DNA of 41,376 bases from JAJNBD01 sp964471475 (GTDB lineage: Bacteria > Pseudomonadota > Gammaproteobacteria > CAISUE01), in NCBI GenBank assembly GCA_964471475.1, contig CAYYFQ010000015.1, positions 1 to 41,376 of the forward strand. The letters run 5' to 3'. Below the pieces are notes generated by a model, which saw only the letters and a program-made list of their open reading frames with translations, was not told where the DNA came from and searched no databases. Positions within the stretch are counted from its first letter, which is position 1. Every line of letters begins with the position of its first letter. The position numbers and the translations under genes were made by a program. This document shows positions 33,701 to 41,376 of the stretch, piece by piece.

Positions 33701-36700
33701 TAACACATTGAGTTGGGAGAAATCCTTAATTGCCATTAAGGATCAGCTTCAACAAATTCCTCATCAAGGAATAGGTTATGGTTTGTTGCGTTACTTGCAA
33801 ATAGATTCTGATATTTGCCAGAAATTAAGAGCTTTTCCTAAGGCGCAAATTATTTTTAATTACTTAGGATACTTAACATCGGATAGTGCTGATTTATTTG
33901 AACTAGAGACAGAGTCGGTTGAGCCATTACGTTCCCCACATGCGCATCGACCTTATGAAATTGAAATAACAGCAGCAATTGTTAACCAATGTTTGCAAAT
34001 AACCTGGCATTATAGTAAAGCACAATATCGTGTAACAACTATTCAAAAATATGCACAAAATTTTGTATCCATACTTTCACATCACTTAGTTAATCCATCT
34101 AAAAACACTGTAGATTTATTAGCGAGTAAACAACCAAAAACCGAAACAGAAAAACTTGTTACAGAGCTTTTTAGTCAGCTAACAGGTATTTCAGAAGTAA
34201 GTAAGCAAGATGATTTTTTTGCTTTGGGAGGGCAGGTGACCTTGGTTGTTCAATTTATTGCCAGAATCCGCAAATTGTTAGGTATTTCTATTTCATTTCA
34301 TGAGATATTTTCCAGAAGAACTATGGAAAAAATCGCAGAATATATTGATCAAAACTTAAATAATAAAATTACGGAAAAGACGCAGGAGTTAATTTCCTTT
34401 ACTGAAATATTTGAACGCTATCCTTTAAAAAAACTTCCGCTATTACCGCATTATCAGGTTTCACCTTGTCAGTTACCTGAGTTGTTTTTTAATGCATTTG
34501 CACCTGATAGCCCTATGTATAATATTTTAAGCTGTGATATTTTATTAATAGGAGATCTCAATTTAGACGCAGTGAGACAATCATTTGAAACAATTGAAGC
34601 AAGACATCCTATTTTTCGTACCTATTTTGGTACAGTTGATGGTGAGTTAGTGCAAATGGTGCGTCCAGCTCGAACGATAAAAAATGAAGATATTTATATA
34701 GATCTTACGCATATTGCGGAGGAAGATTACCTAAAAGAAAGTACGCGTTTAGCCCATTTATATGGTGAAACAGTACTGAATTTTAAAGAGGGCCCACTGT
34801 TTAATATAAAATTTGCAGGGTTCCCAGGCAAGAGAAACTTATTGCTGTGCTTAACAAATCACGTTGCTTGGGATGAAGTGTCGATGATAAATTTTGCGAC
34901 AGAATTCAGGCAACTATATAACAGTTATAATGCAGGTGAGTCTATTACCTCATCTAACATAACAATTGATTATTTTGATTATACCCATTGGATTAATCAA
35001 CTAGTTAGCAGTGGAATTTTAAATTACCACAAACGTTATTGGTTGGATCGTTTTGCTGATCAACCACTGCCTATTGAATTGCCAACAGATTTTCCACGCC
35101 CAGCGATGCAGACATTCAATGGCTCGGATGTGTCGGGTAAATTACCACGACGTGCTGTTAGTAAGCTTTTTCAAAAACTAGCTGAAAGTAAAAGAGAAAT
35201 AACCCTGTCTAATTTTTTACTATCATTGTTAACGTTATTATTATATCGATTAACGGGTCAATCCGATATTATTATTGGTATGCCTTTTTCAAACCGAATG
35301 GATCTGCAGTTAGAAAAAATTATGGGCCCATTTGCAGTAGCTTTACCAATTCGTTTAACACTCTCAGCCAACATGACTTTTGCCGAGTTATTAGCGCAGA
35401 CCCAAGAAGTCACTATAGAAGCACTTGAGCATTCGCTTTATCCTGGAATACTTGCAATTCAAGAAATTAATCCTGACTGGGATATGTCAAGGGCACGCCT
35501 TTACCCAGTTATGTACGGATTACAACATAATAAAAGTGAGTTGTGGACTAATTTAAAGCTGGATGGACTTGAAACTGCAAGAGCTGAACATTTACAAGCT
35601 ATAGGCCCATTGCATAGCTCCGCACGTTGTGATTTACGAGTTCTGCTTGATCATTTATTCGACGATTTATTTTTCTCTTTTAGTTATAACTCAGATCTTT
35701 TCTTGCGTTCGAGTGTAGAACGAATGGCGAACCAGTTTATATTGTTATTTGAACAAGTTTTAGAAAACTTACATCTTCCACTCAAAGATTACAATATGTT
35801 ATCAGTCATTGAGAAAAATCATATCTTAAGTATGATCAATGATACGGGTAACAAAGAAATTTTATTTAAACCTATACACATACATTTTGAGCAACATGCA
35901 GCAAGGCATCCTGAAAGTATTGCTATTCATTATGAAGAATTAGAGTGGAGTTATGCCGAATTAAATAATCGGGCTAATCAATTAGCGCACCACCTACTTG
36001 AATTATCTATAAAGCCTGAAATGGTTATTGCTATATGCATGCATAAATCCCCTGAAATGATTGTTGCCATGTTGGCAATACTTAAAGTGGGAGCTGCATT
36101 TTTACCATTGGATGCAGCGCTGCCTCTAGAGCGGGTGATGACTGTCTTAGAAGAAGCGGGGGTTACTATATTATTAACGCATAATAAGGTAACTCATGAT
36201 TTTCAAACCCGTGCTAAATTTTTGACAATCCTTACAGTAGATCATACTGAACTTGCAAATCATCATTTATTTTCATTAAATAATCCTGCACTTCCAATTT
36301 TTCCAGAGCAATTAGCTTATATTATTTACACTTCTGGCTCTACAGGAACACCTAAAGGTGTCATGATACCTCACTTAGGTATTGAGAATCGTATTTTAGC
36401 AGCAGCTCAAGTGCATCCAATCACACAAGAAGACATTAGTTTGCAATTTAGTTCAGCTAGTTTTGACGTTTCAATTTTAGAAATATTTCTTGCTTTGTGC
36501 AATGGCGCTCAGTTGGTTATTCCAACCACAGCAACTAGCATGCATCTTGCTGCTTTAGTTGATTTAATTCGACAAAAAAATGTGACTATTATTAATTTTA
36601 CGCCATCTTTGTTGCAAATTTTATTGCAAGAACCCCTGCTTAGCACATGTCACTCATTGCGATTTATACATAGCGGTGGTGAAACAATGCCAAGTAATTT

Positions 36701-38450
36701 ACCATCACAATTTCTTGCCAGATTACCTCGCGCTCAATTATATAATTTTTATGGGCCTACGGAAGCCTCTGTCGATGTTTTATTCTATCCATGTCATGCT
36801 GATAGTCCTTACCGCTTTATGCCAATTGGTAGACCATTTTCAAATATGAAAGCCTATGTGTTAAATGAATATTTAGAGTTACAACCCATAGGAGTTCCTG
36901 GGGAGCTCTACCTTTCTGGGGTAGGTTTAGCGCGCGGTTATTATCAACGATCTGATCTAACAGCAGAAAGTTTTGTTCCCAATAAATACGCATGTAAGCC
37001 CGGTGAGCGTCTTTATAAAACAGGTGACCGCGTTAGAATGTTGAGTGATGGTAACATTGAATTTATGGGCCGTATCGACCGCCAGGTTAAAATTCGTGGC
37101 AATAGAGTGGAGCTAGATGAAGTTGAAGCGAAAGTTCTTTCATATTCAGCGGTTAAATTATGTACAGTGCGTTACCTTGAAAAACAAAATAATACCAGTG
37201 AAAGTACACTGTTGAGTTACATAGAGCTGCAAGAAAAAATTAATACTTTTTCTATTAAGGATAAAGTATATTATGCTTTTTCGTTAGCACAAAAACCGGA
37301 ATTAAATAAAACGGTAGATAACCTACATCGCAATGCTTGGCCTGAATATTTTATGGGCGATGACGTTATGCGTGAATATTGGCCTTATTTGTACGAAAAA
37401 TTTTCTCAATATCAAATAGCGTTTTTAAATGAGAACAATGAAGTAGTTGGTATTGCAAATTCAGTTCCTATTTATTGGGACGGAACATCTGAGCAGTTAC
37501 CAGCAGGATGGGATGGTGGTTTGTCAGCTGCTTGTCATATGGCTGCTGAAAAAGCGCCAAATACGTTATTATTGTTAGCAGCAGTAGTAAAAAACAATCA
37601 TGCAGGTTTAGGTTTAAGTGCTGGGATGCTTGAAGCAATGAAAGATATAGCTACTACGCATGGCTTAACACACCTCATTGCACCAGTTCGGCCAACAGGA
37701 AAATGTGATTATCCTGAGTTAGATTTTACAGCTTATTGTGCCTTGAAAAGAGAAGATGGCTTAGCCGTTGATAATTGGCTTAGAACGCATGAGCGTCTTG
37801 GCGCTAAGATACTTAAAGTTGATTTAACATCCCAACGTGTTGAAGCCACCATAGAAGAATGGCAAACCTGGACTGGTGAGCAAATTACGCGATCAGGAAG
37901 TTATATTAGTGGAGATGTTTTACAGCCTGTTATGGTTGATTTGGAACAAAACAGTGTTGTTTATAATGATCCTTGCATTTGGGTTGAGCATCCTATAGAT
38001 AGCCATAAAATACCCAGTTATCAGCATATTGATGGCAAAACTCTACGTGAGTATCTAGGAGAATTTTTACCACAGTATATGGTTCCACAACATTATCTTT
38101 TTCTTTCAAAAATTCCATTAACCGCAAATGGAAAGATTAATGTTGATGCATTACCCCATTTTACAGCGAATCAAATTGTTCATAGAAAAGTAGTGCCTCC
38201 GGAAACAAAAATACAATCAGATTTAGTGGAAATATGGCAAAAAATATTAGAACAAAAAGAAATAGGTATTAGTGATAATTTCTTTGCACTGGGTGGGCAT
38301 TCCATTAGAGCAATGTTACTTGTTTCAAAAATACAAGCAAGCTTTGGCGTTACTATTCGACTCAAGGATTTATTTATAGAGCCTACAATTTATGCGCTTG
38401 AAAAAAAGATTTTAACTCAGCTATCAGCTTGTGAAATGACAATTCAATGA
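30795..38450 (+). CDS. Bimodular non-ribosomal peptide synthetase with GNAT-interrupted second A domain
   Basis: A 2551-residue NRPS. Domains by eye: TubC-like N-terminal docking domain (~1-55); A1 (~60-565; YTSGSTGQPKG, LPDYMIP, NGKID); T1 (LGGDSI, Ser613); E (~657-1100; HHxxxD at 797-802, ERHGRE, SRTVGWFT, FNYLG); a T-like domain with LGGQVTL, where Val1148 replaces the phosphopantetheine Ser; C (~1195-1650; N1355-H-V-A-W-D-E1361 in place of HHxxxDG); A2 (~1690-2450), interrupted at ~2148-2400 by a GNAT-like domain; T2 (LGGHSI, Ser2503). There is no thioesterase. By alignment to GrsA positions, A1 reads DFWNIGMVHK, the canonical Thr code, and A2 reads DVLNHGFVDK, which I cannot assign. The first module should load Thr and epimerise it to D-Thr. 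MbtH follows after 25 bases. Confidence 0.95.
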   Translation: MKIQNYLIFLKSKNIHVWLEVDKLRIKAPASVDIAFLKQELQLYKNQLKEFLKTNSIDFIPVHYYVEAYAEITPDAIAIVFNEQQLTYRELNEKANQLAHYLREKGVGADYLVGLYIERSCTMIIGILGILKAGGAYLPIDPQYPEERLEFLIKDAKINLILSQQSLQNKTALLATPTLLLDTDWQKIALHSDATLTQTILPDSIAYVIYTSGSTGQPKGVEITHRNVSRLMETTRDYFAFNSKDIWSLFHAYNFDFSVWEIWGALAHGGQLVIIPYTIVRSPEDFLATLVSKKITILNQTPSAFQQLIAAEEQLKASLKLSLRFIIFGGEALKLENLKPWFERHGDVSPQLVNMYGITETTVHVTYRPIKISDLTLTATSIIGVPIPDLTIYLLDESLHLVPEGVPGEIYVGGPGVARGYLNQPALTAERFIPDPWSKISGARLYRSGDLARYFASGELEYLRRADKQVKIRGFRIELQEIESAIQKHPAVSNAIVTTFERESMDFELVSYVLLKSPIDGLVLELRTFLKSILPDYMIPAAFVQINHVPLTQNGKIDYAALPKVQQTPDVKIINSVKPNTPIEKTLVDLWSQLLRVENIGITDNFFELGGDSILAIQLVSRARQQGINFSPKQLFERQTIAELAEVATTESSHQEEQQAVTGNAPLTPIQQWFFEEQFVEPQHWNQAVLLKTTMQLDSALIEQAVQLLVQHHDALRHHFVATKNSYEQSCSLPEKNRTFYKYADLTSLESIFQLSHRDRLIKEAQSGFNLAEGPMFQVVFFKLQTPHADYILFVAHHLVIDAVSWRILLEDFATLYHQLHKNETTQLPPKTTSFIAWARRLNQYAVSEEIQQEIFYWMNIPLDNNIVQIPHDYPGNKNLEADSENIVVSLTEDETQQLLAQSSANKVAIQDMLLLTLSQTFPFITKQDKNILRIDIERHGRESLFNDIDVSRTVGWFTAIFPLLLHWDNTLSWEKSLIAIKDQLQQIPHQGIGYGLLRYLQIDSDICQKLRAFPKAQIIFNYLGYLTSDSADLFELETESVEPLRSPHAHRPYEIEITAAIVNQCLQITWHYSKAQYRVTTIQKYAQNFVSILSHHLVNPSKNTVDLLASKQPKTETEKLVTELFSQLTGISEVSKQDDFFALGGQVTLVVQFIARIRKLLGISISFHEIFSRRTMEKIAEYIDQNLNNKITEKTQELISFTEIFERYPLKKLPLLPHYQVSPCQLPELFFNAFAPDSPMYNILSCDILLIGDLNLDAVRQSFETIEARHPIFRTYFGTVDGELVQMVRPARTIKNEDIYIDLTHIAEEDYLKESTRLAHLYGETVLNFKEGPLFNIKFAGFPGKRNLLLCLTNHVAWDEVSMINFATEFRQLYNSYNAGESITSSNITIDYFDYTHWINQLVSSGILNYHKRYWLDRFADQPLPIELPTDFPRPAMQTFNGSDVSGKLPRRAVSKLFQKLAESKREITLSNFLLSLLTLLLYRLTGQSDIIIGMPFSNRMDLQLEKIMGPFAVALPIRLTLSANMTFAELLAQTQEVTIEALEHSLYPGILAIQEINPDWDMSRARLYPVMYGLQHNKSELWTNLKLDGLETARAEHLQAIGPLHSSARCDLRVLLDHLFDDLFFSFSYNSDLFLRSSVERMANQFILLFEQVLENLHLPLKDYNMLSVIEKNHILSMINDTGNKEILFKPIHIHFEQHAARHPESIAIHYEELEWSYAELNNRANQLAHHLLELSIKPEMVIAICMHKSPEMIVAMLAILKVGAAFLPLDAALPLERVMTVLEEAGVTILLTHNKVTHDFQTRAKFLTILTVDHTELANHHLFSLNNPALPIFPEQLAYIIYTSGSTGTPKGVMIPHLGIENRILAAAQVHPITQEDISLQFSSASFDVSILEIFLALCNGAQLVIPTTATSMHLAALVDLIRQKNVTIINFTPSLLQILLQEPLLSTCHSLRFIHSGGETMPSNLPSQFLARLPRAQLYNFYGPTEASVDVLFYPCHADSPYRFMPIGRPFSNMKAYVLNEYLELQPIGVPGELYLSGVGLARGYYQRSDLTAESFVPNKYACKPGERLYKTGDRVRMLSDGNIEFMGRIDRQVKIRGNRVELDEVEAKVLSYSAVKLCTVRYLEKQNNTSESTLLSYIELQEKINTFSIKDKVYYAFSLAQKPELNKTVDNLHRNAWPEYFMGDDVMREYWPYLYEKFSQYQIAFLNENNEVVGIANSVPIYWDGTSEQLPAGWDGGLSAACHMAAEKAPNTLLLLAAVVKNNHAGLGLSAGMLEAMKDIATTHGLTHLIAPVRPTGKCDYPELDFTAYCALKREDGLAVDNWLRTHERLGAKILKVDLTSQRVEATIEEWQTWTGEQITRSGSYISGDVLQPVMVDLEQNSVVYNDPCIWVEHPIDSHKIPSYQHIDGKTLREYLGEFLPQYMVPQHYLFLSKIPLTANGKINVDALPHFTANQIVHRKVVPPETKIQSDLVEIWQKILEQKEIGISDNFFALGGHSIRAMLLVSKIQASFGVTIRLKDLFIEPTIYALEKKILTQLSACEMTIQ
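37236..37995 (+). other. GNAT acyltransferase-like domain inserted between A8 and A9 of A2
   Basis: Motif A8 of A2 (RGNRVELDEVE, from nt 37095) and A9/A10 (LPQYMVP, NGKIN with Lys2447) flank about 250 residues absent from normal A domains. The insert has VVGIANSVPIYWDG, LLLLAAVVKNNHAGLGLSAG with a GNAT motif A-like HAGLG, then LIAPVRPTGK and a C-terminal WLRTHERLGAKILKV. It ends near DPCIWVEHP. From memory this order matches a family of stand-alone GNAT-fold proteins of ~230-250 residues. The insertion site equals the one used by methyltransferase-interrupted A domains. Confidence 0.75.
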
Positions 38451-38475
38451 TTTATATACTATTTAGGGGCGAAAA

Positions 38476-38676
38476 ATGGCAGAAAATATTTTGGTTTATA
38501 AGGTGGTCGTGAATCATGAAGAGCAATATTCTATTTGGCCAGTTGATATGGAAAATGCTTTAGGCTGGCAAGATGCTGGAAAAACTGGGATAAAAGAAGA
38601 ATGTTTGGCTTACATCAGCGAAGTTTGGAAAGATATGCGGCCACTTAGCCTAAGAAAAAATTTGGACACAATATAA
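38476..38676 (+). CDS. MbtH-like NRPS accessory protein
   Basis: A 66-residue MbtH-family protein, which binds A domains and is needed for folding or activity of many of them. The signature is intact: NHEEQYSIWP at residues 13-22, then GWQDAGKTGIKEECLAYI and VWKDMRPLSLR. An AGGGG ribosome-binding site precedes the start. It lies 25 bases after the NRPS and one base before the condensation gene, so it belongs to the same transcript and probably serves A1 and/or A2. Confidence 0.97.
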   Translation: MAENILVYKVVVNHEEQYSIWPVDMENALGWQDAGKTGIKEECLAYISEVWKDMRPLSLRKNLDTI

Positions 38677-38677
38677 C

Positions 38678-40168
38678 ATGTCGAATATTAATCGACAGAT
38701 AGCCAACTTAACGCATTTACAAAAAGAAGCATTATTAAAGCGTCTTAAAGCGGCGGATCAAAAAACTCTGGCTTCTAATATTGAAATTCGGTATGCAGAA
38801 AATACGACGAATACATTTCCGCTTTCTTTTGCGCAGCAAAGACTATGGTTTTTTGAGCAGTTGCATGGGGCATCTGCCAGTTATAATATTCCTTTTGCAT
38901 TACGCTTGAAAGGTGATTTTCATCAAGCAATTTTCTTAAAATGCCTCAATGAAATTATCAAAAGACATGCCATTTTAAGAACCCGTTTCATTAGTATCAA
39001 TGATGAGCCACGGCAATATATTGAAGATAGAGCAGAAGTATTAGTTGAAGTTTTATTTGTTCAAGAAGAAAATTTAAAACAATTCATTGCGGATGAAGCC
39101 AATAAGCCTTTCAATTTGACTGATGACCCTTTAATGCGCGTAGTGATATTAGTGCTTTCTGAACATGATCATGTGGTGTTATTTACCATGCATCATCTTA
39201 TTACTGATGGTTGGTCGATGGGTATATTAGTACGAGAGTTAACGCTATTGTACACTGCTTATTTGGCGAATAAACCCTCTCCTTTAAAAACGTTATCTCT
39301 TCAATATGGTGATTATGCACTATGGCAACGTGAATTTATACAAGCTGATGTGTTGGAAAATTTATTAAGCTATTGGAAAGTGCAGCTTGAAAATTTACCG
39401 CCATTTCTAGCACTTCCAGCTGATCGGTGTAGACCCCCAAAGCAATCCTTTCAGGGAGATAGTTATTTTTTTACAATGGAAAAATCACTTCTTGATAAGT
39501 TAACAGCACTTGCTCGACAAGAAAATGCCACATTATTTATGGTGCTGCTAACAGCATTTTATGTGTTGTTGGCAAAATATACCAATCAGCTTGATCTTGC
39601 AGTGGGAACAACCATTGCGAATCGTACACGAAAAGAAGAGGAAGATTTAATAGGATTTTTTGTTAACACATTGGTTATTCGTGCTCAGTTGTCTTACGGG
39701 CAAACATTTCAAATATTATTGGAAAATATAAAAAAAACACTGCTTGAGAGTTATGCGCATCAAGAATTGCCTTTTGAGTTATTGGTAAAAGCATTACAGC
39801 CTGAAAGAAATTTAACCTATTCGCCTTTATTTCAGGTAATGTTTCAGTTGCAAGACTTCTTTCTTGAGTGCATTCGGCTGCCCAATTTAGAGGCATCACT
39901 AATCCCACAACAACCTAATTATGCAAAATTTGATTTAACTTTATCCTTAGAGGTTGACAGCAAGGGATTGGGTGGGCTCATTGAATTCAATACCGATATT
40001 TTTGAAAAAACCTCAATCATAAGATTGTCAAATCAATATCAAGCATTATTAAAAGATATCGTTAGCAATCCGACAAAAAAAATTGCAGATCTCCAAATGA
40101 TAACGGAAACTGCACATGAAAAATTACCGTTAGCTTCGAGTCATGAAGTAAGTTTTTCCTTAGATTAG
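38678..40168 (+). CDS. Free-standing NRPS condensation-domain protein
   Basis: A 496-residue protein consisting of one C domain plus the usual N-terminal linker (LTHLQKEALLKRLKAA). Core motifs are canonical: PLSFAQQRLWFFEQL (~50-64), RHAILRTRF, MHHLITDGWS with His172-His173 and Asp177-Gly178, YGDYALWQRE, and IGFFVNTLVIR and HQELPFELLV later. No A or T domain follows; it ends ~50 residues after the last motif. Unlike the C domain inside the NRPS, its active site is intact. It could condense a donor with the T2-bound chain, acylate the N-terminus, or release the peptide onto an amine. Its start is one base after the mbtH-like stop. Confidence 0.94.
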   Translation: MSNINRQIANLTHLQKEALLKRLKAADQKTLASNIEIRYAENTTNTFPLSFAQQRLWFFEQLHGASASYNIPFALRLKGDFHQAIFLKCLNEIIKRHAILRTRFISINDEPRQYIEDRAEVLVEVLFVQEENLKQFIADEANKPFNLTDDPLMRVVILVLSEHDHVVLFTMHHLITDGWSMGILVRELTLLYTAYLANKPSPLKTLSLQYGDYALWQREFIQADVLENLLSYWKVQLENLPPFLALPADRCRPPKQSFQGDSYFFTMEKSLLDKLTALARQENATLFMVLLTAFYVLLAKYTNQLDLAVGTTIANRTRKEEEDLIGFFVNTLVIRAQLSYGQTFQILLENIKKTLLESYAHQELPFELLVKALQPERNLTYSPLFQVMFQLQDFFLECIRLPNLEASLIPQQPNYAKFDLTLSLEVDSKGLGGLIEFNTDIFEKTSIIRLSNQYQALLKDIVSNPTKKIADLQMITETAHEKLPLASSHEVSFSLD

Positions 40169-40192
40169 TGCGACAACAGGATGCGATGCCTC

Positions 40193-41376
40193 ATGAAAAT
40201 TTTTAAAGTCATAGGTTATTTTATAATAGGCATCCTATTAATGGGTGTTTTGTTGCTGGCTTATTTATATTTTTCTACTAAAAATAATGAAACAGGTCAC
40301 TTAACATTAACTGGCTTGCAAGGAGAGGTTGTTGTCGATTGGGATAAGTATGGTGTCCCTCATATTTATGCTAAAAAAGATGATAATGATGTTTTTTTTG
40401 CTCTAGGTTATTTGCATGCACAAGATCGATTTTGGCAAATGGAGTTTCAGCGCCGGGTCGCCCAAGGTACTTTAAGTGAGATTTTTGGTAAAGATGCACT
40501 TGAACCGGATGAGTTTTCGCGTACCTGGGGTTTCTATCGTGCTGCTCAATCTGCTTGGCCTGCATTTGATGATAAAACCAAAACAATCATTCATAGTTAT
40601 ACTGAAGGTGTTAATGCTTTTTTAGCTCAAGGCAATTTGCCATTGGAATTTACTATTTTACAATATCACCCTAAACCTTGGACTGAAATCGATACGCTTT
40701 CTTGGCAGAAAATGATGGCATTTGACTTGCAAGATATTTGGGAAGAAAAAATAAGTAACTATCAAATTCAGCATCAACTGGGTGCCGCGCAAATTGCCGT
40801 TTTAAAGCCCGCATATCCTGCAACAGCGCCGACTATATTAAGCAATGCAGATTTAAAACAAAACCATCTTATCAAAAATAGAGTGGGTGCTACCTTAATA
40901 AATGATAAGGATATTCAACAAAAAATGATTAAGCAACTGGCACAAGCAAAGTTACAAGCAAAAAAAATGCGTGAAGCAACAGGTATCCATGCGTTTAGTG
41001 GAGTTGGTTCCAATAATTGGGTCGTATCGGGACGCTTTACTAAAACAGGTAAACCCATATTGGCGAATGACCCACATATGGGGCTGTCGGCTCCCGCACT
41101 TTGGTATTTGGCGGAACTACAAGGGCCAACGTTACATGTGGTGGGCGCCACGTTGCCAGGAATACCAGGTGTTATTATTGGGCATAATGATGCTATTGCT
41201 TGGGGTGTTACTGATGTGAATGTCGATACACAGGATTTATATATTGAATCTAAAAATGCACCGCTAAAAACTATTCATGAAGTGATTAAAGTCAAAGGAC
41301 AAGCAGATGTAGATTGGCCAATTTATCTCAGCTCACATGGCCCTATTATTAGTAAGGTTGTTGCAGATGCTGAACC
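40193..41376 (+). CDS. Penicillin acylase-family Ntn hydrolase (3' end beyond window)
   Basis: The frame is open from 40181/40193 to the window end (at least 394 codons, translated directly). A signal or anchor helix, FKVIGYFIIGILLMGVLLLA, leads the protein. The family blocks WDKYGVPHIYA and ALGYLHAQDRFWQMEFQRR follow, and GVGSNNWVVSG contains the Gly272-Ser273 autoprocessing site that makes Ser273 the N-terminal nucleophile of the beta chain. ANDPHMGLSAPALWY and PGIPGVIIGHNDAIAWGVT follow it. Relatives include penicillin G acylase and the pyoverdine acylase PvdQ, which removes a fatty-acyl group from an NRPS product in the periplasm. I prefer the ATG at 40193; an in-frame ATG at 40181 is possible. 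It is 24 bases after the condensation gene, hence probably in the same operon. Confidence 0.93.
   Translation, partial: MKIFKVIGYFIIGILLMGVLLLAYLYFSTKNNETGHLTLTGLQGEVVVDWDKYGVPHIYAKKDDNDVFFALGYLHAQDRFWQMEFQRRVAQGTLSEIFGKDALEPDEFSRTWGFYRAAQSAWPAFDDKTKTIIHSYTEGVNAFLAQGNLPLEFTILQYHPKPWTEIDTLSWQKMMAFDLQDIWEEKISNYQIQHQLGAAQIAVLKPAYPATAPTILSNADLKQNHLIKNRVGATLINDKDIQQKMIKQLAQAKLQAKKMREATGIHAFSGVGSNNWVVSGRFTKTGKPILANDPHMGLSAPALWYLAELQGPTLHVVGATLPGIPGVIIGHNDAIAWGVTDVNVDTQDLYIESKNAPLKTIHEVIKVKGQADVDWPIYLSSHGPIISKVVADAE

Noticed and set aside
1..41376. CRISPR arrays, rRNA or tRNA genes
   Set aside because: No regularly spaced repeats and no tRNA- or rRNA-like segments were seen on reading either strand.

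Overview
The window is AT-rich chromosomal DNA from a gammaproteobacterium. The gene content fits the order Legionellales (Legionella/Coxiella/Rickettsiella/Berkiella-like): RpoC, RecN, SurE, NlpD and NadD are gammaproteobacterial in type, there is a small IcmC/IcmD-like membrane protein, and there are large family-less coiled-coil or membrane proteins that look like secretion-system substrates. The placement is inferred from protein character only, because there is no rRNA or tRNA in the window.

Layout. (1) 1-3.1 kb: 3' three quarters of rpoC, then a cluster of REP-like palindromes and recN on the minus strand. (2) 5.3-12.0 kb: a very tight eleven-gene plus-strand operon made of an IcmC-like membrane protein, surE, a YqaA/DedA protein, nlpD, suhB, ccmC, ccmD, ccmE, a thioredoxin-fold 2Fe-2S ferredoxin, an orphan RND-type adaptor lipoprotein and nadD. 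(3) 12.0-19.8 kb: an accessory block on the minus strand. A strong promoter drives a Ser/Thr-rich ankyrin-like gene, broken in frame at a U UUU UUA heptamer, and two coiled-coil proteins with near-identical C-termini. Beyond it lies a 708-residue membrane protein whose last ~50 codons are the antisense of a decayed copy of the nadD 3' end. The block is therefore bracketed by nadD tail sequences. (4) 19.9-27.6 kb: housekeeping genes argS, pmbA, a YafS-like methyltransferase, folC and a large membrane protein, with a vapC remnant and a 128-bp palindromic element between them. (5) 27.6-30.6 kb: four small secreted proteins sharing a Pro-rich mature N-terminus, a transposase scrap, mpg and a small HTH-like remnant. 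(6) 30.7 kb to the end: a non-ribosomal peptide cluster consisting of a 2551-residue NRPS, an MbtH-like protein, a free-standing condensation protein and the start of a penicillin-acylase-family Ntn hydrolase that runs off the window.

The most unusual system is the NRPS. By eye it reads: TubC-like docking domain, A1 (canonical Thr code), T1, E, a dead T (Ser replaced by Val), C (first His of HHxxxDG replaced by Asn and Gly by Glu), A2 interrupted between A8 and A9 by a complete GNAT-fold domain, and T2, with no thioesterase. A D-Thr-containing dipeptide or acyl-peptide is the simplest prediction. The substrate of A2, the job of the GNAT insert, and release by the free C protein and/or the acylase are open questions.
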